Assembly: GCF_014926405.1 (NCBI RefSeq)
Contig: NZ_JACXXJ020000003.1
Coordinates: 417,001-481,000 of the forward strand
Source of the DNA: Agrobacterium vitis
GTDB taxonomy: Bacteria > Pseudomonadota > Alphaproteobacteria > Rhizobiales > Rhizobiaceae
DNA: 64,000 bases
Direction: 5' to 3'
In this document: piece after piece, positions 56,741 through 64,000 of the stretch
Numbering within the stretch: the first letter of the stretch is position 1
How the letters are laid out: each line of letters starts with the position of its first letter
Notes under the pieces: generated by a model
Told to the model about the DNA's origin: nothing
Seen by the model: only the letters and a program-made list of their open reading frames with translations
Databases searched by the model: none
Position numbers and translations under genes: made by a program

Positions 56741-58243
56741 ATGAGTAAGCCTCCAAAATACGCCCGACCAATGCTGGACAAGGATCTTGACCGGCTGACC
56801 CTGCTCGAACGTGCCGCCCAGCATGTGGCACGTGGTGCGGCTCCCTATGGCATGGCGCTGATCTTCCTGATCTTCGCCGCGGTTTTCGCGCTCGGGTTTG
56901 CAGCAGACCGGACGGGCTCTGCCATCATCATCGCCGCAGCCGCACTTGCCGGCTACATGGCGCTGAATATCGGTGCCAATGACGTGACCAACAATGTCGG
57001 GGCGGCGGTGGGCGCCCGGGCCATGACGATGACCGGCGCGCTGGTGATGGCGGCATTTTTCGAAATTGCCGGGGCGATGATTGCCGGAAGCGAAGTCACC
57101 GATACGATTTCCTCAGGTATCCTGGCGCCATCCCTGGTTGGTAATCCGCAAACCTTTATCTGGATCATGATGGCCGCTCTGCTGGCGGCAGCCCTCTGGA
57201 TCAATCTCGCCACTTGGGCCAATGCCCCGGTCTCCACGACACATTCCATCGTCGGCAGTGTCATGGGGGCCGCCGCCTCTGCTATGGGAACCGCCGCCGT
57301 CAATTGGCAGACCATAGCCACCATAACGCTCGGCTGGGTAATTTCGCCGGTGTTAGGCGGGGTGATCGCGGCCGCCATCCTGTTTCTGATCTACGACCTG
57401 ATCGTTTACCGCCCCGACAAGATTGCCCAGGCGCGCCGATGGGTGCCGATTCTGATTGGATTGATGGCCGGTTGCTTCAGTTGCTATCTCAGCCTGAAAA
57501 CCACCGGCATGGGCTTTACGATCATCTCGGATCGAGCCGTTCTGTTCGGCCTGGTGATCGGCACCATTGCCTGGCTTGTGGCCCGGCCTATCGTGCGCCA
57601 GCAAGCGGTAGGACTGGAAAACCGTAATCAATCCTTGCGCAAACTGTTTCGGATGCCGCTGATCGGTGCCGCCGCTTTGCTGTCCTTCGCGCATGGCGCC
57701 AACGACGTTTCCAACGCCATCGGCCCGCTGGCGGCGATTGTTCATACCGTCATATCGAATGATCTGCACACGCGAATGACCGCACCGCTCTGGGTGGTCA
57801 CGATAGGCGCGCTCGGCATTTCCACCGGACTTCTGCTGTTTGGCCCAAGGCTGATCCGCCTTGTCGGCACCAAGATCACCAAACTCAACCCGATGCGGGC
57901 CTATTGCGTCTCGCTTTCCTCCGCCATCACCGTCATCACCGCTTCCAAGCTGGGGCTGCCGGTCAGCTCCACCCATATCGCCATCGGTGCGGTGTTTGGC
58001 CTCGGCTTTTTCCGGGAATGGTATAATCGCCATTCAAAACGGCGGCTGGAGTACATGCTGATGAAGTCGGCGGAATGGAAGCGTAAAGCCCCGAAACCGT
58101 CCAATGCCGATGAGGTAAACCGGCGTCGATTGGTCCGCCGCTCTCACATCCTCACCATCATGGGCGCCTGGTTGGTAACGCTTCCGGTCTCCGCAGGGCT
58201 TGCAGCGCTGATTTACCGGGTTATGTTCGCGCTCTTTCGATAA
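56741..58243 (+). CDS. pit: Inorganic phosphate transporter, PiT family
   Basis: 500 residues from the ATG at 56741; the frame is open upstream but looks non-coding. Both inverted-repeat signatures are present: NIGANDVTNNVGAAVGARA and FAHGANDVSNAIGPLAAI. About ten to twelve membrane spans. It moves metal-phosphate with protons across the inner membrane. The ribosome site is weak, so the start is uncertain. The rsmE gene starts 19 bases after its stop. Confidence 0.9.
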   Translation: MSKPPKYARPMLDKDLDRLTLLERAAQHVARGAAPYGMALIFLIFAAVFALGFAADRTGSAIIIAAAALAGYMALNIGANDVTNNVGAAVGARAMTMTGALVMAAFFEIAGAMIAGSEVTDTISSGILAPSLVGNPQTFIWIMMAALLAAALWINLATWANAPVSTTHSIVGSVMGAAASAMGTAAVNWQTIATITLGWVISPVLGGVIAAAILFLIYDLIVYRPDKIAQARRWVPILIGLMAGCFSCYLSLKTTGMGFTIISDRAVLFGLVIGTIAWLVARPIVRQQAVGLENRNQSLRKLFRMPLIGAAALLSFAHGANDVSNAIGPLAAIVHTVISNDLHTRMTAPLWVVTIGALGISTGLLLFGPRLIRLVGTKITKLNPMRAYCVSLSSAITVITASKLGLPVSSTHIAIGAVFGLGFFREWYNRHSKRRLEYMLMKSAEWKRKAPKPSNADEVNRRRLVRRSHILTIMGAWLVTLPVSAGLAALIYRVMFALFR

Positions 58244-58262
58244 TGTGAGACGGTCATAAGGC

Positions 58263-59000
58263 ATGCGAGCAAATTACAAGATGCAGAGACTCTATGTCGA
58301 CGCCGGGCTGGAAGCAACAAACCCAGTGGCGACGACACCGGAACAGTATAACTATCTTGCCAATGTCCTGCGCCTCACCGAAGGTGCCGAAGTGCTTGTC
58401 TTCAATGGCCGCGATGGCGAATGGAAGGCAAGCCTTGCCTTTCCGACCCGCAAACGAATCGCGCTGATCCCGCAGAGCCAAACCCGCCCGCAGCCCCGCC
58501 CCAGCGACCTGACATTTCTGTTTGCGCCGCTGAAAGTCGGGCGGATGGACTATCTCGTCCAGAAGGCGGTGGAAATGGGTGCCGGTGCGCTCCAGCCAGT
58601 GATGACCCAGCATGTTCAAGGCAGGATCGGCAGCATCGAGCGCTTGCAGGCCAATGTGATCGAGGCAGCCGAGCAATGCGGCATCCTGGCCGTTCCAAAG
58701 GTTGCACCGCTGGTCAAGCTCAAGGACCTGCTGGAAACCTGGCCTACCACCCATCGGATCATTTTCTGTGACGAAGACAGTGCCACCGACAATCCCATGC
58801 CGGCACTGGCGGCAATCAAGGAACGGCAACTGGCATTACTGGTTGGGCCAGAAGGTGGATTTTCCGATGAGGAACGCAGCCTGTTGCGCAACCTCGGCTT
58901 TGTCACGGCCATTCCGCTGGGGCCGCGTATTCTGCGCGCCGATACCGCCGCTGTGGCTGCCCTGGCCGTGGTTCAGGCCAGCATTGGCGATTGGAAATGA
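58263..59000 (+). CDS. rsmE: 16S rRNA (uracil-1498-N3)-methyltransferase
   Basis: 245 residues. It has the SPOUT trefoil-knot features [14 protein letters not shown] and [24 protein letters not shown], and an N-terminal PUA-like part ([14 protein letters not shown]). It methylates U1498 of 16S rRNA. Probably cotranscribed with pit (19-base gap). Confidence 0.95.
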   Translation: MRANYKMQRLYVDAGLEATNPVATTPEQYNYLANVLRLTEGAEVLVFNGRDGEWKASLAFPTRKRIALIPQSQTRPQPRPSDLTFLFAPLKVGRMDYLVQKAVEMGAGALQPVMTQHVQGRIGSIERLQANVIEAAEQCGILAVPKVAPLVKLKDLLETWPTTHRIIFCDEDSATDNPMPALAAIKERQLALLVGPEGGFSDEERSLLRNLGFVTAIPLGPRILRADTAAVAALAVVQASIGDWK

Positions 59001-59100
59001 ACTTGAAACAACCCGGCATATCTCGTTCAATATTGTTGAACGTCAAATCGCAAAATTCGCTTGCGCAGCCGCCGGGTTCAGCCCTATCAACCCTCGGTAA

Positions 59101-59143
59101 CGCATCGGATCGAAAAGTGGAAACCGGTTTTCGGTCCGATGCG
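59101..59143. repeat. Short palindrome related to family B
   Basis: CGCATCGGA (59101-59109) pairs with TCCGATGCG (59135-59143), enclosing AAAGTGGAAACCGGTTTTC, a string also found at the left end of the family B copy at 7364. It lies between rsmE and gshA. Confidence 0.6.
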
Positions 59144-59177
59144 AAAATAAAACCTGTAGCAGAACAAGGTCGGCTTC

Positions 59178-60551
59178 ATGGCTCGCGATACAACCGATGA
59201 CACGCCCCTGACCTCGATTGAGGACATGGCGGCCTATATGGCTGTGGGGTGCAAGCCGAAAGAAACATTTCGCATCGGCACGGAGCATGAAAAATTCGGT
59301 TTTTTCACCGCCGATCTCTCGCCCGTCCCCTATTTCGGCGATGCCAGCATTTCAGCGCTGCTGAAGGGCATGCAGGCCTGGCTTGGCTGGGAACCGATCA
59401 TCGATGGCGGAAACATCATTGGCCTGGCCGGTGGCAGTGGCCAGGGCGCGATTTCCATTGAGCCGGGCGGGCAGTTCGAACTGTCAGGCGCGGCCCTGGA
59501 GACCCTGCACGAAACGGCGGGCGAAACCCTCCAGCATCTCGAAATCCTGCGGGAAGTCGCCGAGCCGATGGGTATCCGCTTTCTGGGCATGGGCGGCAGC
59601 CCGCTCTGGACCCTAGAGCAGACGCCGCGCATGCCGAAATCCCGCTACGACATCATGACCCGCTACATGCCGAACGTCGGCTCGAAGGGTTTGGACATGA
59701 TGTATCGAAGCTCGACGATCCAGGTCAATCTCGACTTTTCATCAGAAGTCGACATGCGCACCAAGATGCGGGTTTCCACCAGGCTGCAAGCCATCGCCAT
59801 GGCGCTGTTTGCCGCCTCGCCCTTTACCGAAGGCAAGCCGAACGGCCTGCTGTCCTGGCGCGGCGAGATCTGGCGCGATACAGACAATCGCCGCTCCGGC
59901 CTGCTGCCCTTCGTGTTCAAACCGGATTTCGGTTTTATTGATTATGTCGAATGGGCGCTTGATGTGCCGATGTATTTCGTCATGCGGGATGGCCGCTATC
60001 ACGACTGCACCCATATCACTTTCCGCCAATTCATGGCGGGTGGTTTGAAGGGCGAAATCGCCGCCTGGCAGCCGACGATGGGAGACTGGACCAATCACCT
60101 GGGAACGCTGTTTCCCGATGTCCGCCTGAAACGATTCCTGGAAATGCGATTGGCCGATGGCGGCCCGCAAAGCCATATCACGGCGCTTTCGGCTTTTTGG
60201 GTCGGGCTGCTGTATGACGATACCGCGCTTGCGGCGGCTGACAATCTGACGTCTGGTTGGGATTTGGCAGCGGTAACAGCACTTCGTGATACCGTTCCGA
60301 CGCTCGGCTTCGATGCCACCGTAGAGGGCCGCTCCGTTCTGGATGTGAGCCGCGATTTGCTGGCCTTGTCGAGGGCTGGTCTTGTGGCACGCGCCCGGCT
60401 GAATGCGGAAGGCCAAGACGAATCGATCTATCTGCAACCGCTGGACAGTATCGTGGAACGAGGCCATTCCCTGGCACAGGACATGCTGGATCTCTATCAT
60501 GGCCCGTGGGATAGCCAGGTAGAACCTGTATTTTCCGCCTATCAATATTGA
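59178..60551 (+). CDS. gshA: Glutamate-cysteine ligase, plant/alphaproteobacterial type
   Basis: 457 residues of the GCS2 family used by rhizobia and plants. Key segments are FRIGTEHEKFGF (substrate/ATP region), MYRSSTIQVNLDFSSE and MRDGRYHDCTHITFRQFM. It makes gamma-glutamylcysteine, the first step to glutathione. The gene is full length and alone. Confidence 0.94.
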   Translation: MARDTTDDTPLTSIEDMAAYMAVGCKPKETFRIGTEHEKFGFFTADLSPVPYFGDASISALLKGMQAWLGWEPIIDGGNIIGLAGGSGQGAISIEPGGQFELSGAALETLHETAGETLQHLEILREVAEPMGIRFLGMGGSPLWTLEQTPRMPKSRYDIMTRYMPNVGSKGLDMMYRSSTIQVNLDFSSEVDMRTKMRVSTRLQAIAMALFAASPFTEGKPNGLLSWRGEIWRDTDNRRSGLLPFVFKPDFGFIDYVEWALDVPMYFVMRDGRYHDCTHITFRQFMAGGLKGEIAAWQPTMGDWTNHLGTLFPDVRLKRFLEMRLADGGPQSHITALSAFWVGLLYDDTALAAADNLTSGWDLAAVTALRDTVPTLGFDATVEGRSVLDVSRDLLALSRAGLVARARLNAEGQDESIYLQPLDSIVERGHSLAQDMLDLYHGPWDSQVEPVFSAYQY

Positions 60552-60817
60552 GGTCGGCACCCCACCCCCAAACCCTTGTGCTTGCTTAAAAAAACGATTT
60601 GCAGCGGGATATTTCCCGCTATAGTGGCTCTCGTGTGATTTTCTCCTTGAATCAAGCTGATGGGAATTGGCGGGTGCAATGTCATGAACCATGCTGAAAA
60701 ACAGGAACATAAGGCTCGGGGCGATCAAGCATATGGCGTTTTGGAGCCACCGGCTCACCATGCGGACTATCGCCAACGCATGAATACCGTATAAAAAGGC
60801 TATGTGCCGGGGAGCGA

Positions 60818-61723
60818 ATGCAAATGTTGCCACTGTTTGATATGCTGTTGAGAGCACAGAATGGCGCGGCCATGGACGCCATGGCAAAGCAGTTCGGGCT
60901 TGCCCAAGAACAGGTAACGCAGGCGCTTGCCGCATTGACGCCGGCCTTTTCCTCCGGATTCAAGCGCACCGCCGCCAATCCCTATGATCTATCCAGCCTG
61001 TTTGCTGCCTTATCGTCCGGCAATTATGCCCAGTATTTCGAAGATATGGGCAAGGCCTTTACGCCTCAGGGCATTGCCGACGGCAATCAGGTTCTGCAAC
61101 AATTGTTCGGCTCCAAGGAGGTGTCGCGCGCTGTCGCCGCCCAAGCGGCCCAGATCACTGGCATCGGCCAGGACATTCTGAAACGCATGCTACCGGCTAT
61201 GGCCGATACGATCATGGGCGGATTGTTCAAGCAGAGCCTTGGACAGATGCAGCAGGCCAGCAATCCCTTCGCCAATAACCCGATGGCTGGCCCAATGGCT
61301 GGGATGATCCAGGAATGGCTTCAGGCAACGGGATTTTCACCGAAAGCTCAACCGACATCGCCCGGTCCCTTCGACAATCCCTTCATTGCTGCCTGGCAGC
61401 AAATGATGGGCATAAGCGCGGCCAAGGCAGCACCCAAGACCGAAACGAACCCTTTCCTGGACAATCCCTTCACAAAGGCCTGGCAGGACATGGTCAGCGG
61501 TTCGATGGGGCAAGCCCCCAAAGCCGAGGCACCAAAGCCGACGCCGGAAACAGAAGCCAGAAAATCGATGATGGATATCGTCAACACGATGTTCGACAGT
61601 GGTCTGAACGTGCAGAAAAGCTATCAGAAGAGTGTGGAACAGATCTTCGAGACCTATGTGACGGCGCCCGGCAAGGATGCTCGCACTGAGTCGGACGAAG
61701 GCGCCACTCACTCCAAGCACTGA
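60818..61723 (+). CDS. DUF937-like protein
   Basis: 301 residues. The N-terminal two-thirds has the DUF937 pattern (AMDAMAKQFGLAQEQVTQALAALTPAF and QAAQITGIGQDILKRMLPAMADTIMGGL, quoted in part). The C-terminal third is proline-, alanine- and lysine-rich with repeated NPF-D/NNPF segments (NPFANNP, DNPFIAAW, NPFLDNPFTKAW), which looks like a short linear-motif array. Function unknown. The 266-base gap from gshA holds a small palindrome (AGCGGGATATTTCCCGCT, 60603-60620). Confidence 0.7.
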   Translation: MQMLPLFDMLLRAQNGAAMDAMAKQFGLAQEQVTQALAALTPAFSSGFKRTAANPYDLSSLFAALSSGNYAQYFEDMGKAFTPQGIADGNQVLQQLFGSKEVSRAVAAQAAQITGIGQDILKRMLPAMADTIMGGLFKQSLGQMQQASNPFANNPMAGPMAGMIQEWLQATGFSPKAQPTSPGPFDNPFIAAWQQMMGISAAKAAPKTETNPFLDNPFTKAWQDMVSGSMGQAPKAEAPKPTPETEARKSMMDIVNTMFDSGLNVQKSYQKSVEQIFETYVTAPGKDARTESDEGATHSKH

Positions 61724-61751
61724 CGGCAGTTCCAACACGGGTTGGCACACG

Positions 61752-61785
61752 AAAAAAGACCCGGCAACAGTGACCTGTTGCCGGG
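61752..61785 (-). terminator. Terminator of the DUF1127 gene
   Basis: CCCGGCAACAG (61760-61770) pairs with CTGTTGCCGGG (61775-61785); on the minus strand it runs into TCTTTTTT. It may also stop transcription from the convergent DUF937-like gene. Confidence 0.85.
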
Positions 61786-61844
61786 CAAAAGCAGGGCCGA
61801 TTGGCTTTTCGCCCTGCGGGGATGGCGGGTGGAAACGGGATCGT

Positions 61845-62144
61845 TCAGCCGAGAGAAAGCGTGCTCACCTGTTTGCGGGTCCTGGCGCGAGCGACACCTG
61901 CCAACTTTGCCGACGGATCTCCAAGTGGCCCGGACTTCGACAATTCGGCCTCCAGCTCAGCTCGGGTCAAACCGACATCATGCAGAAGGTAATCGTCGAG
62001 ATCCGCGAGCTTAAGAGCCGCACGGCGGTTATTGAGCGTGCGCAGCACAGAATTCACTGTCCAGACAATGGCGCGAAGGGCCGCGATGACCGCGCCCTCT
62101 GCGTGAGGAAAAGCCGCTACGGTGATCTGTCTGGTCGTGCGCAT
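61845..62144 (-). CDS. DUF1127 family protein
   Basis: 99 residues from the ATG at 62144, which has AAAGGA eight bases upstream; an earlier ATG at 62234 lacks this. The DUF1127 core is RAALKLADLDDYLLHDVGLTR, an arginine-containing helical unit. Short DUF1127 proteins in Agrobacterium affect RNA turnover, phosphate and denitrification. This one has an extra N-terminal hydrophobic-leaning part. It is divergent from the LysR gene. Confidence 0.85.
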   Translation of the reverse strand: MRTTRQITVAAFPHAEGAVIAALRAIVWTVNSVLRTLNNRRAALKLADLDDYLLHDVGLTRAELEAELSKSGPLGDPSAKLAGVARARTRKQVSTLSLG

Positions 62145-62370
62145 GACAATAGTCCTTTCAAATTCGGCACGAGAAGGGGCGACCGCGCTTGGAAAACCAA
62201 GCCGGGGGGACGCCGTGAAGGGGTTGGAGGACACCGCGACAACTGAACATCAGTTGGTCACTCGTGGCGTCGATTGACACTTTGCAGTTTAAGATTTGCC
62301 GAATTTCTATTGATCAGTCCAGTGAATGTTTCTAATGGTAATCATCAATCCAACTGATGGAATGTCCGCC

Positions 62371-63324
62371 ATGTCCGCACCTCTCGATACAGACCAGTTG
62401 CAAACCTTCATCGCCATTGTCGATACCGGCAGTTTTACCAAGGCGGCAGGGCGGGTCTTCAAGACCCAATCAGCCGTTTCCATGCAGATGCGCCGCCTGG
62501 AAGAGCGGATCGGCAAGCAATTGTTCATCAAGGACGGGCGTGGCAACCGGCTGACCGCAGAAGGCGAAAAACTGCTGAACTATGCCCGGCGGATCGTCCG
62601 GCTGAACAGCGAGGCGATTGCGGCTTTCGACGACAACCGGTTGGAAGGTACGTTACGGATCGGCACGCCGGATGATTATGCCGACCGCTACATGCCGGAA
62701 ATTATTGGCCGTTTCGCCAAGACCCATCCCAATGTCGAGCTTTACATCGTTTGCGAACCATCCTCCGATCTGGCCGAAAAAATGGCCAGAGGTGAGTTAG
62801 ACATCGCACTTGTGACCCATAACCCGGCGACCAGACAATCCGACGTGATGCGCACCGAGCCGCTTTGCTGGGTGGCTTCGGCCAACCATCCCTTGCGCGA
62901 TGATGCGCCTGTACCGCTTGCGGTTGGACGGCGCGATTGCAATTGGCGGCAGTTGGCCTGTTCGGCGCTCGATGCCGACGGGCGCGACTATCAGATCCTG
63001 TTCACCAGTTGGTCATCGACCGTGGTCGCCGCCGCAGTGCTGGCTGGCTTGGCCGTTTCTGTTCTGCCGGAATCGGCGCTGCGAACCGGTATGAAAGTGC
63101 TGGGCCAGTTAGATGGCTTTCCGCCACTGCCGCCCGTGCAGATCGGCATCATGAAACGTCCCGGAATGTCACCCTCGCTGATGAACGCCATCACCGACCA
63201 TATCGCCGCCTGCCTCGACAATATCAACCCGACGGCCATCGAAGACGACATGGACGGAGAAACGAAAACCTATTCCCGTTACTATCCGCGCCTGCGGGCG
63301 GGACATATGATCCCCGGCTGGTAA
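62371..63324 (+). CDS. lsrB: LysR family regulator, LsrB-like
   Basis: 317 residues from the ATG at 62371 (an ATG nine bases earlier is possible). The N-terminal winged helix reads LDTDQLQTFIAIVDTGSFTKAAGRVFKTQSAVSMQMRRLEERIG in parts; the inducer domain includes RIGTPDDYADRYMPEIIGRF and ELDIALVTHNP. It closely resembles LsrB of rhizobia and agrobacteria, a regulator of oxidative-stress and surface polysaccharide genes, as I remember it. Divergence from a DUF1127 gene suggests it controls that gene. Confidence 0.82.
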   Translation: MSAPLDTDQLQTFIAIVDTGSFTKAAGRVFKTQSAVSMQMRRLEERIGKQLFIKDGRGNRLTAEGEKLLNYARRIVRLNSEAIAAFDDNRLEGTLRIGTPDDYADRYMPEIIGRFAKTHPNVELYIVCEPSSDLAEKMARGELDIALVTHNPATRQSDVMRTEPLCWVASANHPLRDDAPVPLAVGRRDCNWRQLACSALDADGRDYQILFTSWSSTVVAAAVLAGLAVSVLPESALRTGMKVLGQLDGFPPLPPVQIGIMKRPGMSPSLMNAITDHIAACLDNINPTAIEDDMDGETKTYSRYYPRLRAGHMIPGW

Positions 63325-63357
63325 TACGACGTTTCATTGAAAATGACCGTTCGTATT
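63325..63357. repeat. Half copy of palindromic repeat family A
   Basis: AATACGACG...CGTTCGTATT around TTTCATTGAAAATGA corresponds to the second hairpin of the family A repeat, reversed. It fills the 52-base gap between the convergent LysR and TetR genes and may serve as their terminator. Confidence 0.6.
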
Positions 63358-63376
63358 GCCTCAGGACCCGAGACAA

Positions 63377-64000
63377 TCACTTTTGAGCGGGTTGAAACAG
63401 CATGGCGCATGCAGCCTTTTTCCACTCGTCCAACATCGCCCAGGCTCGCTCATGCTTCTCGGCGATGGCGCGGAAAACCGCTCCACTCAGCACCGCAACC
63501 AGCAGGAAACGATTGTGTTTGCCCTGTCCATCCCCGCCACCGGCAAATGGCCCCAGCCATCTCATCGCCAACGCGCCAATGTCTTCCTGAGCCTTGTATT
63601 GCATCGCCCCGAGATCCGGATCGGTCGACATTGCAATCCAGAACTCGCGACACAGCGGATTGTCACGGTGCAGGCGCGCACCGCGTTCGATCAGATCGAC
63701 CAAACGGGCGCGCGCATCCGCTTCGTCGCGCACATCCGTTAACTGCATGGTAATATCCTCGGCCAAGCTGGTCAGGCGCAGATCCATGATGGCTTTAAGC
63801 ACAGCCGCTTTCTGCGGAAAGAATTGGTAGACGGAACCCACAGGTACGCCGGCATTAGCGGCAATATCCGTCATGCGCAATTGGGAAACCCCATGCTTGA
63901 TAATAAGAAACTCAGCCGAATTCAGAATATTTTCGACACGCTGGATACTGCGCTTCTGTTTTGGCTGCTTACGTGGGTTGATTCGCGAGCTTTCAATCGG
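63377..64000 (-). CDS. TetR/AcrR family regulator (partial, runs off the window)
   Basis: The frame is open from the stop at 63377 to the window end at 64000, giving 207 residues without a start. The helix-turn-helix is IQRVENILNSAEFLIIKHG and LRMTDIAANAGVPVGSVYQFFPQK. The C-terminal ligand domain has no family-specific motif I can name. The TTG at 63880 sometimes taken as a start would cut the DNA-binding domain, so the true start lies beyond the window. Confidence 0.88.
   Translation of the reverse strand, partial: PIESSRINPRKQPKQKRSIQRVENILNSAEFLIIKHGVSQLRMTDIAANAGVPVGSVYQFFPQKAAVLKAIMDLRLTSLAEDITMQLTDVRDEADARARLVDLIERGARLHRDNPLCREFWIAMSTDPDLGAMQYKAQEDIGALAMRWLGPFAGGGDGQGKHNRFLLVAVLSGAVFRAIAEKHERAWAMLDEWKKAACAMLFQPAQK

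Noticed and set aside
60684..60794. A 36-codon open frame before the DUF937-like gene
   Set aside because: No ribosome site, no signal or membrane segment, composition not distinctive. It could be real but nothing supports it.
59742..60935. A 397-codon open frame on the minus strand
   Set aside because: Antisense to gshA; no start signal or domain, and gshA is clearly real.

Overview
The window is chromosomal DNA from an alphaproteobacterium of the Rhizobiaceae, most likely the Agrobacterium/Allorhizobium group. The signs are: dense high-GC genes; a groES-groEL operon under a CIRCE operator; a hisS...hisZ-hisG cluster with the short HisG and its HisZ partner; the carboxyspermidine route to polyamines; an MctP monocarboxylate transporter with its small DUF3311 partner; a plant-type GshA; a DUF1127 gene divergent from an LsrB-like LysR regulator; and palindromic repeats typical of rhizobial intergenic DNA. 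I see no rRNA, tRNA, insertion sequence, prophage or CRISPR array. The species is inferred, not proved.

Layout. 1-2 kb: end of a PxpC-type carboxyltransferase gene and a biotin carboxylase/biotin carrier fusion. 2-4.4 kb: carboxyspermidine dehydrogenase and decarboxylase (minus strand). 4.7-13.6 kb: a MetF-like gene converging on a six-gene minus-strand operon, hyuB-hyuA-ABC ATPase-binding protein-permease-permease, which looks like uptake plus ATP-dependent opening of a cyclic amide. 13.6-15 kb: gene-poor, AT-richer DNA. 15-17 kb: groES-groEL. 17-20.5 kb: chromate transporter, HAD phosphatase, ribF. 20.5-22.6 kb: small hypotheticals and a DapA-fold protein that has lost its catalytic lysine and tyrosine. 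22.7-31 kb: mctP, ileS, lipoprotein, acetyltransferase, MDR reductase, recX. 31-34.7 kb: an Sfp/EntD-type phosphopantetheinyl transferase followed by a MalT-like LuxR ATPase regulator. 34.9-41 kb: two L,D-transpeptidases, tag, HAD hydrolase, two metal-related small secreted proteins, glycosyltransferase, SAM-fold protein.

41-46.5 kb: hisS, then a 2-kb block of small membrane proteins of unknown function, then hisZ-hisG. 46.5-47.1 kb: very AT-rich DNA leading to a 43-residue secreted peptide gene. 47.3-53.9 kb: DoxX, GST, a secreted hypothetical, then glcD-glcE-[foreign-looking gene]-glcF. 54-64 kb: helical-repeat protein, Nudix, PiT phosphate transporter, rsmE, gshA, a DUF937-like gene, DUF1127, LysR, and a TetR gene cut by the window end.

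The most interesting parts are: (1) the hisS-hisZ block, with a heavily folded leader, a 154-residue anchored protein, two paralogues identical over 68 residues although their DNA differs only silently, and a translationally coupled 35-residue membrane peptide; (2) compositionally foreign segments inside both hisS and ileS, which make both synthetases longer than family norm; (3) a low-GC PD-(D/E)XK-like gene spliced into the glycolate oxidase operon; (4) the DapA-fold pseudoenzyme; and (5) the small secreted peptide downstream of AT-rich DNA. All function claims rest on motif recognition and remembered families; no search was run.
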